From: Vitrella brassicaformis
Taxonomy: Eukaryota; Sar; Vitrellaceae
NCBI GenBank assembly: GCA_001179505.1
Contig: CDMY01000635.1
Location: 185,373 to 249,372 of the forward strand
Length of the DNA stretch: 64,000 nt
Direction of reading: 5' to 3'
This document shows positions 1 to 12,100 of this stretch, one piece after another (the stretch's first letter is position 1; each line of letters starts with the position of its first letter). A program made the position numbers and the translations under genes. A model generated the notes under the pieces. It had not been told where the DNA came from. It worked only from the letters and a program-made list of their open reading frames with translations, and did no database searches.

Positions 1-1323
1 AGGCGGCAGCGCCGCTGGAGGGGTGAATATGCCATAATTGATGCGTGACGTGACGTGACGTGACGTTTCGTGTGGTGTACATAGCTTAGTCAGACAGAGA
101 GAGCTGCGACTTCTTCGATCGTATATATATAGATAAACTTCATGATGGCTGCACAGACAGACAGAGAATTCGCTGATCAGATTGATGTGTAGAGAGTGAG
201 TGTAGGTAGGGTGGTAGCAATTGGTTGGTGTGCATTGTATGCGCGTAGAGACAGACAGACATACAAACAGGCTTGTTTGATGCTATGCACGCAGTAGCTA
301 TAGCTGTCAACCAACCAATATCAGCGGTTCGGGAACGTGCACCCTGGGGTGCTGTGCTGTGGGGCGCTTTGGCATTTCCAGCTAGCTGGGGGTGTGGGTG
401 GGTGCACTGCACTGCATCAGTAGCCAGCCCATCGGCAGTGTTGGAACAACCAGGCGTACGGTGCCCGTTGACTACTCCTGCAGCTCACCAGGGAGGGCCC
501 CTGACGTTCATCAGAACAGACAACATCCATCCGGTCTCCATGCCTATCTGCCTATCTGCCTGCCTGCCTGAGGACACGAAGGAAAAATCTACGACCGACC
601 CTTGGAATGACTAAGTAAGTACTGAATCACACCCCCGCCTGACTTACACCACACCAGCCCCAATGCCATCTATCCCTACAGATGAGGTGAGGTCTGCCAG
701 GTTCATTCCCTACTGAGCAGGAGCCGTCCCGCGTCCATCCATCCATCCATCCATGACACACGCGAATTACCTCCTCTCGCCATGTCCAAGTTTCTCGTGC
801 CGCTCTCAGGACACGCAGCACCACCACACAACACAACACGACACAAAAAAATCACTTCGGCAGCCTGAGGCTTGTCTCTCCACCACCGGACGCCTGCCTC
901 TCTCTCTCTCTCTCTCTCGCTGTGTGTGATTCAGAATCCTTGATCAAGACACATTGCAGGAGGCGGAAAAAGGTCCGGTGTGTGGAGAGAGGTGCACTGA
1001 GCGCCGCCTCTCTGACACCGCACCACACCACACCACATGATGCATAGCACACAGGTGCACACATGGACCCACAGACAGACAGACAGACAGACAGACAGGT
1101 GCGGTGCACGTACGATAAAACCCCAAACACACACACATCCATACATACGGCTCACGCGCACGCAGTCATCCGTCCGTTGATGAAAACAACAACAGCAACA
1201 CAATACATAGCTAGCTAGCTAGGGTAGACAGACGTTGTCAGTCAGCGCAGCCCTTCGGGCAGCCGGTCGGTCATCGATCGGATCGGTGGGTGTTGAGTGT
1301 CCGTGTGTCTCTCCGTTGAGTGT
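1..1323. other. Region without a recognisable gene, left edge
   Basis: No convincing coding exon is visible over 1.3 kb. The stretch is full of simple repeats: overlapping GTGAC units at about 43-66, CTCTCT at about 898-918 and CAGA units at about 1075-1098. The first 40 bases could be the last codons of a plus-strand gene that starts outside the window (one frame reads GGSAAGGVNMP then stop), but this cannot be tested here. The right part should hold the 3' UTR of the peroxidase gene. Confidence 0.4.
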
Positions 1324-3350
1324 CTATCCCAGGACGAGTTTCTTGAGTTTGACGAGGATGTTGTCGTCCTCTGGGAACGACACACCCAACTCACTGAAAG
1401 TAGGACACACACACACACACACAGAGAGACAGAGAGAGAGGGTGCCGCTGCGAGTCGGGTTGGCATTTCTGTTCCCTACGTGAGTTTCTTGAATGCCCGT
1501 GCAAAGTCTTTGAAGAATCTGTCCTCATCCTTGGCGTACACCTCCACCCACCTCTTGAACTCCTTGTCCTATAGAAACACACACACACACACCACCCAGT
1601 GGTTTGAACAGTGTCTGAGGGAGCCTGGCTGGCTGGCTGGCTGCCTGTTTGTGTGTGTACGTCAGTTGCTACCTGTATGAGAGCGATGTCACTTGGGAGC
1701 ATCATGAGCTCGCCCGTCGGATCCTCATACTACAGCCGACACAACACAACACGACACAACACAGCGGATTCATCCTCACTCTTGTAGGTGGGTCCGCGTC
1801 GGTCAGTGTCCGGGTGAGCACGAAAAGGCGTACGTACCTGAAGTGGTCCGGTCCATTTCTTGCCCTCGTGCGTCTTCTTGGGCGACCACTTCTCCTCCAT
1901 CAACAGCCTAAACCACACAAACATACGCACCCTCTGTGCAATCAGGACTGCCCAGGACGGTGTCCAAGAATTCACTACTCTTCCGTACCGGAAGTATTCG
2001 TTAGAGAATGTGGTGGGTGCTCGTGTCCAGGGCCCCCAATAGCCGCTGCGGTCCGTGTGGCAGCGGCCCAACGCATGAGCACCAGACAGAGCTACCATCT
2101 CCTGATCGTTGAACCCCATACGACCAAATATGTCCCTGCACACAACACAACACATGCACGCACCCATACACACGTCATGTCATGTCATGTCATGCCATGC
2201 CCCCTCTCTGCCTGAGTGGAGTGTGTGTGGTCGGTACGGTAATGTACCTACCTGATGTGTTGGCAGGTGGAGTTGGGCTGTCCCTTGTCAGCGTCCGGCA
2301 GGCGGCCGTTGGGCGGCACTGTGGATGCGTCGGGTGCGTCGGTGCGGCCGGGTCTGAACTCGATGGAAGGGCCGCCCATCTCCTCTATCGCCGTCACGCC
2401 AGCGAAGATCCACAGGTCAGCCAACGACACGTTGGGGTACTTGTCCTTTATCGGAGCCAACATCTGACAGACACAGATGCCATGCCATGCCATCCACAAC
2501 ACCCGCGTCGGTATCCTATCCTATCTCTCTGTGTCTGTCTGTTCACTCTGTGTTTGTCACGTACGTTTCTGGCGATGTGGAGGCCTGCGTTGGCCCCGTC
2601 GGTCGACTCGGGGGTGAAACGCATCGTAGCACCATCTGCCGAGCCGGACGGGCCAGCCATCCATAACGCCACACCACACGGACAGTTGGATGAAAGACGT
2701 GTACTGTTGATGGTTGCTGTGTGCTGCAGTGCAGTGCCCTCACTTGATCCTCCCGTCTTGGTGGCCGAGTCGTAGGTGCCGGACGCGTGCCTGACACACC
2801 GTATGGTATATATGAGCCACCCCATCCACACAAACACACATGAGGACGATACTTCCATGGTGTGTGCCGGTGCTCACCATGCGAGGCGGACGAGCACCGG
2901 TCCAGGAGGCTCCTTCTCGTACCTTAACCAACAAACAGAAAGATGGAACACAGAATCAGTGAAGATCTGGCAGTCCCACCCCCCGGGAGCGATGCTCACT
3001 GACTTGTCGTCTTCGAGCAGTTTGCAGATGTCGGCTCTGACGGCCTTCCAGTCGACCTTGTCGCTCTTGTCCTTGGGCAGCTCACACATGGCCTCGCCGA
3101 CAGACGAACCGCCAACCACCATGGCGCCTGCGGCAGACGCCCATATCCACCCTCCCATCCCCTCCGTCTGAGATCCGCTGCGACGCCCGTAGCTCTGCTG
3201 CTGATGCTGCTGCTGGCCTCCATGCTGCTGGTGGCTGCCTCTGCCCGTCACAATGGAGCGTGCAATGGTGGCCAGAGGGGCGGAGCGGCGGGCGGCCGCC
3301 AGAGGGATGCTCCGGGACAACAGCGAAGATGGGACACCAACCTTCATCAT
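1324..3350 (-). CDS. Cytochrome c peroxidase-type haem peroxidase, probably mitochondrial
   Basis: Class I haem peroxidase that would reduce H2O2 with cytochrome c. The first exon (about 3004-3350) encodes a basic Ser/Arg-rich presequence, a Gln/His-rich stretch and a short hydrophobic segment ([14 protein letters not shown]), as expected for delivery to the mitochondrial membrane or intermembrane space. The distal motif LVRLAWHASGTYD carries the catalytic Arg, Trp and His; the proximal His is in [14 protein letters not shown]. The SGYWGPW motif keeps the Trp equivalent to yeast CCP Trp191, which favours cytochrome c peroxidase over ascorbate peroxidase. Later exons give [34 protein letters not shown] and a C-terminus ending KLKKLVLG. 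About eight exons. The ATG at 3348-3350 is the first in frame. It shares a 178-bp promoter with the divergent DNAAF3 gene. Confidence 0.88.
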
Positions 3351-3528
3351 GGTCTCTGAATATCAAACGGCGCGAGCTCACAGCCTTTCGCGCTGAGATA
3401 TCTGACACACCAGGCTCCCCCTCTTTTTGAGAGGAGCTGTCTTGCGAGCTAAGCTCGAAGGGGGGGCGTTTTCTGCCCTTCCACCTCGCTTCGGCAATCA
3501 GTTCGCAGCAGATACGAGAGGAGAAAGG
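3351..3528. promoter_or_regulatory. Divergent promoter between peroxidase and DNAAF3 genes
   Basis: The 178 bp between the two start codons contain CGCGAGCTCA (3371-3380) and TTGCGAGCTAAGCTCGAA (3442-3459). The core of the latter, CGAGCTAAGCTCG (3445-3457), is an odd palindrome. It is the local version of the TGCGAGCTT element seen in other divergent promoters of the window, here 93 bp from the peroxidase ATG. No TATA box is evident. Confidence 0.5.
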
Positions 3529-6358
3529 ATGTCACTGACGGGGGAAGACGGTGCCGATGCTGTCGGGTTTGTTCAGTTCTGGGGCAACTCGCCGGCCGTC
3601 AACCTCTTGGAGCACCTGCATCTTGCGCCGAATGGCGAGACAGATGCCGTGGACAGCAGCCCCATCGGCATCTTGCTCTCCGGGGCGGCTGATGTGCGGC
3701 ACGACCTGCTGACGCTGACCAAGCTGCATGGGGTCGACCTGAGAGGGCGGCAGCTGCATGTAGGGCCAAGGGCGAGGCAAAACACCCATTCATTACGTTT
3801 GGCATGCATGCATGCATGAATCTGGGTGTGGGACGTTGTGTCGTGTCGTGGTGTTGTCTGGTGCGTGCGGGTCAGGTATATCTTCATGAGAGCTCGATTG
3901 AGGTGTTGGCCCGGCACCTCCTGCTGCTGGATCTGCTCCTCAACACAGGCATCAGCATCAGAGGTGACCACACGAGCCCGACGGACGGACGGACGGACGC
4001 ACCTCACAGGAGACGGAATGAAAAACGTGTGTGTGTGTGTGACTGTTGGTCCTTGACAGAGCGTGTTGAGTATTTCCTGGATTTGTTTGGTAACTGTTTG
4101 CTTCGCGACAAGACCGCCCACTATCTCAAGGCACGCACCCCACAGCTGCTCAAGTAGCCAACCAGCCAGCGACGCGAACCGAACACACATGAGTCGTGTC
4201 GTGTTGCCCTCTGGGTGCAGGTACGTTCATGACGACACATCTCCATCGCTGCACCGCCTGATGGACCTCTCGCATCTAAAGTTCAAACACAGAGACGACC
4301 TGCAAGGCAGACAACGACGCACCACCGCACCTTACCTGCCAGGCTGGCTGGCCTCCATCCATCCATCTTTCTGTCTGCTGTCTCGGTCTCTCTCTGTCGC
4401 AAGCAGCTGTGTTTGAGAGCTGGGTTGCATCGGGTTGCGAAGAGGGTCGTTTCGACGTTGAGGCGTTGCGTGAGCAGCGGCTGCGAGGTCTGTACCAGAC
4501 GCGGTACGACCACCGGGTCAACCTTATGGACTGGACCTACACCATGCACATCAAACCACTGGTTGGTATTCATGAATCAATCAATCGTGGACACACCAAC
4601 ACACAGTGGCCTGGGCGATGTGTGGAAATGTACTCGGCGTGTCTGTGTGTGTAGGCTCCCATCATCCACTGGCTGCAGTACAAACAATTCTGTCTGACCG
4701 GTGAGACAGAGATGCCTTATCTAGCGCATGGGTCGACGAAGACCATGTGTCTGTCCGTGTCTGTCAAGGTGTGTCGTTCGAGACTCGCCTCGCCCCCCAC
4801 ACCCACCCCAACCCCACCCTGGCCGCATATATACCAGCTAAAGATGTTAGCATGTCGTCACGAGCCACACACGACGACATGTCATGCTTGGATCAATGTG
4901 TGTCTGCATTGTGTGTGTCAGCGTCGCCGTCAGCAGAGTGTGTTGGTGCGTGGGTATTGGGGCGATGTGGTCAACTCGCCTTTCATGTCGTTCGGCATCG
5001 ACACGGACACCCAAGACAAAGACCGGCTTTGGAGGACCGTCAACAAAGAACAGAGACACGTACAACTTTTCCACCCAGGCAGGGCGCCATCCACCCCTCT
5101 CTCTATGTGGGTATGTTATGTGTGTGTTGGGAACGGGACGCCAGAACGCGCAAGAGGTGTCAAAGTTCAACCTGACAGCGTGGCTGAACGAGCTCGAGAC
5201 ACACCAGCCCTTCCACCTACCACCGGAGAGACACGAGGAATCCGAGTGAGTGAGTGAGCGAGACATCAATGAATGAATGGGTCCATGCCATGGATGTGTC
5301 AAATGGGATGGATGTGCTGCGTGACGTGACAGGTATCCGTATCCCTCCCCTTTGGATTCCTTGAACCCCAAAGTGGAGGAGCTCGAGCTTGATGACACTG
5401 CTCCCGTCTCACGACAGGACGGAGCCACGTCACGGCTAGAGGTCCCATCAGGTAGGTCAGAGCAACACACAGGTACATCACATCACAGCAAGCAGTCAGT
5501 CCATGTGTGTCTGTCCACTTGTTCAGGACTGAGTCATGTCAAGATCGTGTTTCTCACGGGCGACTTGCCCCAACTCCTCAGCAAAACCAGGTGAATCTGC
5601 CCAAGGACACACGGTCCATCCATCCACCCAGTGCAGTGCTCCCCGTTTGCTCCTCCTGTCTTTCGTGTGCAGATACGGCAGCAAGTTCGATTTGATGTAT
5701 TTCGGGAACCTGGCCGTCTCGCCGCTATTCGGGGCCACCAACCTGCTCAACAAGCCGGCTGAGCCCACCGTGGATGACAGCTCTCCAGCTGCTGCTGATG
5801 ATGTGATGACGGCAGCTGACGGTGCGCCGCGGGCTGAGTGGCTGACGGGCGCCATGAAGCCCCAATGCAGAGTTGTCGTCGAATCGTTCAAGTGAGTGCG
5901 ACACGGGTCGCCTTCCACAGTCAAGCCAATGACTGTCTCTCTATCTGTCGGCTTGATGGGCGTGTCAGGTACATGGTGCACTACAAGCCATCAGTGCGCC
6001 TCAGATACCGCAGCAGACTTCTCGAGGCAGCCAGACGCATGAACTGGACACTGGCGAATGACGCTGCCGGTGGGACAACACAATGAACACCATGCCCTTA
6101 AACACACACACACACACACACACACACACGACACACACACACGCCTCTGTCTGTCTCTGTCTGCCTGCAGCGCCTCCTGCCGAGTTTGATGCATGTGTTG
6201 ACGGTCAAGGCATGAAGGAGCCACAGGCCAACGAGGTGGAGGCCAAGGCTGACACGTTCATGGTGTTTGAGGCCGCCATGAGGGGGGATGGTGTCGCAGA
6301 TGTGTGTGCGGACGGGAGGGAGGAGGGGGCGGTGCGGACTATGGCTGCATCGCAGTGA
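3529..6358 (+). CDS. DNAAF3: Dynein axonemal assembly factor 3 (DNAAF3/PF22)-like protein
   Basis: Cytoplasmic factor for pre-assembly of ciliary dynein arms. The first exon reads GFVQFWGNSPAVNLLEHL followed by ILLSGAADVRHDLLTL, the signature start of the DNAAF3 N-terminal domain. Later exons give HESSIEVLARHLLLLDLL, RVEYFLDLFGN, LYQTRYDHRVNLMDWTYTM and GYWGDVVNSPFMSFG, all in the expected order. The C-terminal part includes VKIVFLTGDLPQLLSK and KFDLMYFGNLAVSPLFG, then RMNWTLANDAA and an acidic tail ending MAASQ. About eleven exons with GT-AG introns rich in TG/CA repeats. The ATG at 3529 is the first ATG in frame, just downstream of the shared promoter element. Its presence implies a flagellated stage. 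The assignment rests on motif order recalled from the family, not on a search. Confidence 0.82.
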
Positions 6359-6614
6359 GTGATGGTGAAGATGTGACAATCCACGTGTTCCTTAATCGAA
6401 CCAACATGGAACCAGTGCTTTGGTTGCGTTCCAGCCTACAGCCTACAGCTTGTGTTCGTATGTATCTACGCATGTGTACACACATGTTGTTCGCTTTTGC
6501 AATTGTTCTCTTCGCTGTTGCAAGTTGTTGGTTTGGTGTTTGCTCCGGCTCTTCTTGTGATTGATTGAGTGGCTCTTGCACACAGGAGACACAGACAGAG
6601 TGAAGCATCAATCA

Positions 6615-7910
6615 ATGTCATCGATCATGTCAGCCGTCAAGGAGACTGTCCCCGAGCTCAAGGGCAGTGTGGTGCCGATGTCGAGTGTGATGCGTCGCAG
6701 CAGCAGCTCGAGCGAAGTCTCCAAACCCCTCAAGGTAAGCAAAGCAAGCCATCGAAATTTGGATGTCTGTCCCTGTGTCTCGTTGTGCTCAGCGTGTGTC
6801 GTTCGTGTCCTCGACGGCGGCAAGCACCGTCGAGGTCGAGGCCGAGCAGCACACACACGCCGAGAACGAGACACACACCGAGAATGAGAGACACGACCTC
6901 ATGCAACTCGTCGAAGGTCTGCACGAGTTGGTGTGCACTTGTCAATCTCTGCGTGGGTGTGTTGGTGTGTGATTCAGTTTTGATGTCTCGCGAGAAGGAC
7001 CCGCACCTGGTGTCTGGCCCCATGTCTGAGTTCTGCCTTGTAACTAAGGATACACACGGAAACCAATTGAGGAAAGCAGATAGCGACATGGCTGGCTGTG
7101 TGTCGATCTGTCTGTTGCCAGCGCACTGTGACTCGCGAGCGTCGTTCCGTGTTCGTCGGCCATCTGCTCAAGGCATGCATGATCGATCGCACGCACCATT
7201 GACAGACACGACCAACCACCACTTCTGAGTGTCATGGCTGCGTGTATGTGTGTGCAGGCGTGTCGTGGTCTGTCGCTGAGCCCGACAGTGTTTCAGCTTT
7301 CCGTTAATTTGATGGACCGCTTCTGTGCCAAGACCAACATTGCCCTCACGCCGAGCGAGATAGGCCTCATGACGCCAAACGTAACAGACACACACACACA
7401 CACAGACACACACATGACGGGGACCGCCCATCTCTCTGTGTGTCTCTTGTGTGTGTGTGTGTGTGTCAGTTCCTGCTCCTGGCCTGCAAAAGCCATGACG
7501 ACATCAAGGGGTGACAGATAGATAGACGTGCACGCAACACAAGGCATCACACACACACACAGACGGCCAAGCCACTTCACTGCTCTGTGTGTGTGTTGTC
7601 GTTAATTATGCAGTGAGATTGTGTCCATGACGAGTGCGTTCCTGTCCGTCTACACTCAGTGCGATGCGGCCGAGGCGAGTCGGCAGGTCAAGCGGCTGAG
7701 CCAGCAGGAAGGAATGATCCTGTCGTGCCTCAACTACCGCGTCCACACGGCCGTCCTGCCAAGTCAACTCTACGACGTCTTTGCTGAGGTCGGTGAGGCC
7801 AATGATGGCAGGCACACCACAAGGCACAATGCATGTGTGTGTGTTTGTGTCTGAAAGGTCGGTGGCATCACAGCCGACCACCCCCAAGGCTGCCCCAAAA
7901 CAGGCACACA

Positions 7911-7941
<31 letters not shown>

Positions 7942-8490
7942 TGTGTTTGTTTGTGCAGTTGGTGTGTATCTGTTGGAGTTGTCGTTGATCGAGGGCCTTC
8001 ACCTCGACTTTTTCCTCAGCACACTCGCCGCCTCGTGCACTCTGCTCGTCCTGCTGGTCTGCCTGCCTGCCTAAGTGCCTGCCTGCACACACACGGGACG
8101 GGCACCAAGACATGGGCCACCATGTTTGTGTGCAGCTGCTGGGCCGGGAGTGGACCGACGAGCTGACGACAGTCACCAAACACACGAGAGTCAGTGGGGG
8201 CCACACAGAGACACATAGACATACACCACACCACACCGCTCCCTCTCTCTCTCTGTGTCATCCATCGCATCAAAAGGACGAGCTGGCTATGTGTGCGCGT
8301 GAGGTCATCAAGCTGCACGAAAGAGCGCTCGACGGTGAGAGGGAGGGAGACAGAGATATCCATCCATCCATCAATGTGTGTGTCTCTCTCCGGTGTGTGT
8401 GTGGCAGAGTATGCGTACCTCGAGTACCACATCGGCGCGTGTTGCATCACGAGCGACTGGAATCCAAATCAGGCAAGACAAAACTTATAA
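6615..8490 (+). CDS. Cyclin-like protein
   Basis: Likely cyclin-box protein acting with a cyclin-dependent kinase. The N-terminus is Ser-rich and disordered (MSSIMSAVKETVPELK...), followed by a His/Glu/Thr-rich segment. The cyclin box begins in an exon reading RTVTRERRSVFVGHLLKA and continues CRGLSLSPTVFQLSVNLMDRF, matching the usual helix 1-2 pattern (R..L..WL.ev...l.ls..t..la.n..DRFL). It goes on with FLLLACKSHDDIK, then EIVSMTSAFLSVYTQCDA, QEGMILSCLNYRVHTAVL (helix 5) and LIEGLHLDFFLSTLAASCTLLVLL. The last exon ends NPNQARQNL then stop at 8488-8490. About nine small exons; one intron seems to use a GC donor at 7173. The cyclin subtype cannot be told. Weaker points are exon boundaries in the first third, between 6890 and 7140. 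Confidence 0.68.
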
Positions 8491-9181
8491 GCTTTCCTCG
8501 CACCGCACGATGAGAGGAGACCAGGCCCCTTTCGTTCGCTATGTATTGCTGCAGATTGCTCTCCGCGCCTACACCCACCGACCTGACGGCTCGCCAGGCT
8601 TCGCCTCTTTCCACTTCCCCCAGCCACTCGTCGCCTGGGCATACACACCACACCACGACAGCGACTACCCAACTGACTGACTGACTGACTGATGGACGCA
8701 GACCGACACAGACAGACAGACAGACACACGAAGCGATGGATGGGCGTGAGTGAGTCCACTGTGTGTATCCATGTGAATGTCTGAATGGACTGGCGAAAGA
8801 CACGACCACCAAGAAATTAATGACATCCGCGCACACATGTTGATTGATCAAATGGAGCGGTTTGGGGGGGCCTTGCCTTTGGTTGCAAATAAATATTGAA
8901 TCAAAGGCTCTAAATATTGAATCGATCCAGCATATAGTGTCCGTCCCGCCATCCATGCATCATCCAGTCATGCCGTCCAGTCAGTCACTCACTCCCTCAC
9001 TCGGCCAGCCTTTGCCCATAACACAAGACGTGTATGTGTTCGCAGCAGCATCCATCCATCCACCTACACACACAGGGCACAGGACACACAGAAATATGTC
9101 CGTCCATACGTGCGGTGCCCCGAGCCTCGTCTGTTCGTCGGTCGGTCACCTGTGTGTGCTGTGTGAATGTGTCCAGCCAGC
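8491..9181. other. Convergent intergenic region with AT-rich 3'-end island
   Basis: No coding signal. The sequence is mostly ACTG and CAGA simple repeats, except for an AT-rich patch at about 8810-8930 that holds an AATAAA (about 8888-8893). The same patch holds a 13-bp direct repeat TAAATATTGAATC at 8890-8902 and 8911-8923. It lies between the tail-to-tail ends of the cyclin and PH-domain genes, so it may carry their 3' processing signals. Confidence 0.45.
8890..8923. repeat. 13-bp direct repeat TAAATATTGAATC, two copies
   Basis: Two identical 13-bp copies start 21 bp apart at 8890 and 8911, in the only markedly AT-rich stretch between the cyclin and the PH-domain gene. The first overlaps an AATAAA. 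Function unknown. Confidence 0.6.
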
Positions 9182-12100
9182 TTAGTGTGATCCTGGGTCC
9201 TCGTGCGGCGAGTCGGCATCGTAAAATTCATCCTCATCGTCTCTGACACACACAAAAGACCGACGCAAAACGCATACATTATATGTGCGTGCCAGCAGCA
9301 CTCCCCTCCCTCCCTCCAGGCCTCCCTCTCCGTAAGTGGCCCTTTCTTTCTTTGTGTTGTACTCGTCTTCCTGCAGCGTGTATCGAGGGCGGCGGTCCGT
9401 GCCCCGCCGCAGCAACGAAGGGTACTTATCCATCATCGACGAACACTGCTTGCCAGCACTAGCATCCGTCGTCACCACCGCCCCTAATCCTACCCCAGCC
9501 CTCCCCAAGGTGCCGCCCACACCCACACGCCCCCCCTCTCCCTCAGACGGCCCGCTCTCGCGGATACCCCGCCCATCGTAGCCACGCCGCCCGGGGCTGG
9601 CGCCATAGCCGAGACGAGACGCCAAAGACGATCCGTCATGCAATCCGCCAAGGATGGGCCGGCGGCCAAGTGTCTCAATGTCATCTGTGCGAGTGGCGCC
9701 GAGCGGCTTGAGAGTGGGGCGGCTGGATGAGGCCGAGGGGTAGATGAGAGGGGCCTGCAGTTTGGATGGAGGCATGGAGAGGGACGCACCCGTCGTCGCG
9801 CGAAGTCTCATCGACGTGCCAAGCGGCTGGGTGGTCGCGCCCGTGCTGGTGCTGGTGCTGATGTTTGCTTCCTCTTTCGCTGTTGGTGAGCTGCTCAGCA
9901 GGGGGTCCCTCAGGAACCGCTGATAGAGGGCGCTCTTGGCTGCACGGGAGAGGGAGAGGTTGCCGAGTGGTGCGTCGAGGCCGCTGGTGTCCTCTGTGTT
10001 GAGCGTTTTCTCGAGAGACGCCAGCACCTCGTTGACCGATCGGGTGCTCGGCCGTGGATCCCTCTCTATCGGGCGCGGGCTCTCGACGAAGTCCCTCTCT
10101 GGCTCCACGACAGTCTGCTGCAGAGCCTTGGGCCGCCATTCATCCCTCGTAGTGCCGTATCCCATATCGCCCCCCTCGCCCCTCTCGCCAGCAGCAGCCC
10201 TGTTGGCACTGCCACCCAGCCGCATGGGCGGCGCAGGACGTCTGGGCGGTGGGGTGCCCTCGGGTGTGTCCTCGCAGTAGCCGTATCCCTCTTTTCCCTC
10301 TATCACCTCCACCTCCCTGTCCTTCTGGTCGTCTTCCTCCTGCCCCCTCGCACTCGCCCATATCTCGTTGATGTAGGACCGTGGCGACGACAGGCCCGTC
10401 TTGAACGACACGCTGTGTGAGGTCAGGGCAGCAGGCGACGAGACATCCCGCGGCACCCTCGTCAGCTGGGCGATCTTGCTCGGCAGCTGAGGCACCCTCG
10501 TGCACGGCGCACGGTGACGCTCTTCTGACTCTTGCCCCGGCTGGTCCACCTCTTCGACACGAACACCCTGCTCCTGCTTCTGGATGGGCGGCGGCAGAAC
10601 GTCAAGACGCACATCGGGACGGAACGAGCCAGAGAGCTGCTCGAAGGCGTCATCGGTGGCCAGGGGGGAGGACTGGGCTCGGGAGAGACGATGGAAAAGG
10701 GATGGCATCAGGGAGGCCGGGTGCTTGTCGGCACTCGCGCGGGGCGGCTCGGAGGGCAGAGGGTGGTGCAGCGCGTCTATGTGGTCGTCTGAAGCAAAAG
10801 TCACCCACCCTTCCTTTGCCGATGGACGGGAGACAACGTCCTCGGCGTCCTCATCGCAGGCCCCATCCTGGATCGGTTGGCCCACCCCGCCCTCCTGGCT
10901 GGTCTCGCCTTCTCCCTCTAGCTCTCTAACCTGTTCAGCAAACTGCTCCTCCCCCGTCCCCTCGTCCTCCTCCTCAACTGCTCCTTGAGGCTCGACAGCG
11001 AGACCTTCAGGCGGCTCGGCATCGGCACCCTCGCCCTCGGCGTCCTCAGCCGCATCCTCTTCTATCGGAGGCAGGTCGGGCCCTGCCTCGGCCTCTTGCA
11101 TGGCACCCCCATCGCCCTCACCCTGCTGCTCTGTGCTGTCCTCCTCTTGTCCCTCTTCTTGTTCCTCTTCGTCTTCCTCCTCGTCTCCCTCAGGGATGCA
11201 TTCGGACATGCGGGGCGCACGAGGAGGTGGGGCAGGGTCCTCGCGCTTGGCGGCCGAGAGGGAGTGGGCTTGGGGCATCTCAGGGAAGATCTGGCAGGAA
11301 CTGACGGGGCTCTTGAACTCCTCATCGCTGTCTGGGTGCGAGGGTGGCTGGGGTGCCGGCAGCTTGGCCACGAGACCGCTGAAGTCCTGATCGAGCTTGT
11401 CGATTGCGCTGCTGCTGGCAGGGGGTGGGGCTGGGGGTGGCTGTGCTGCCTGGTCCAGGGAGACATGCTGACTGGGACCATCGCGCTCGAGCTCAATCTC
11501 CTCATGGAACTCCTGGACACACAAACGACAAAGGCGGACCGGACCTTGTGCATCGACGAAGCCATTGCATGTCTTTCTTTCTTTGTTGCGCTTGATTGCG
11601 CCGCGACCGACCAGTAAGTCAGTGGATGTGGGCGGCACCCTGAGAAAGTCTCGATCCAGCCCATCCGACCCAGCACTGGCACGCGAGTCCCGAGGGAGCG
11701 TCATGCCCCCGTCACCCCCCGCACCGTCCCCATTGCCACCATTGCCCTCATTGCCCTCCGCAAAGGCCGGGAAGAATGAACCTCGCCTGGGGCCGAGGGA
11801 AATGTCCGTCCAATCGCTACGACGCTCCTGCAGGGCTGACACACGCTCCTTCTCGAGAGGCGGAGGGGGCGGCTGCACGGCTGGGGGGGCCTGTTCTGTT
11901 GGCTTCTCGTCGGCCTTTGTCTTGTCTGTTGGCGTCTGGGTCTCGCCCTCGTGTGCGGATGGCGTGGGTGCTGTCTGTGCTGCCGTCTCTTCTGCCCTCT
12001 GTGCTAGCTCGTGCTGTCTGGCCAGCTGCTCGAAGACGCCCCTGTCAGCGGCGGGTGGCTGGTGAGGTGACGCAGGGGGCGGTCGGGGTGGCCGGCCAGA

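Noticed and set aside
1649-2215. Long plus-strand open frame opposite the peroxidase
   Set aside because: It is antisense to peroxidase exons that carry the proximal haem motif; codon and motif evidence favour the minus strand.
3427-3528. Upstream extension of DNAAF3 starting at 3427
   Set aside because: It opens with TTG, not ATG, and would run through the promoter element; the first ATG in frame is 3529.
7930-8140. A second small gene between cyclin exons
   Set aside because: LIEGLHLDFFLSTLAASCTL fits the second cyclin-box half and is in order with the other exons.
9182-9184. Reading the 3-kb open frame at 9182-12214 as a single-exon gene
   Set aside because: Its first codons lie upstream of a clear acceptor at about 12195 and PH-domain exons join it in frame, so it is the last large exon of a longer gene.
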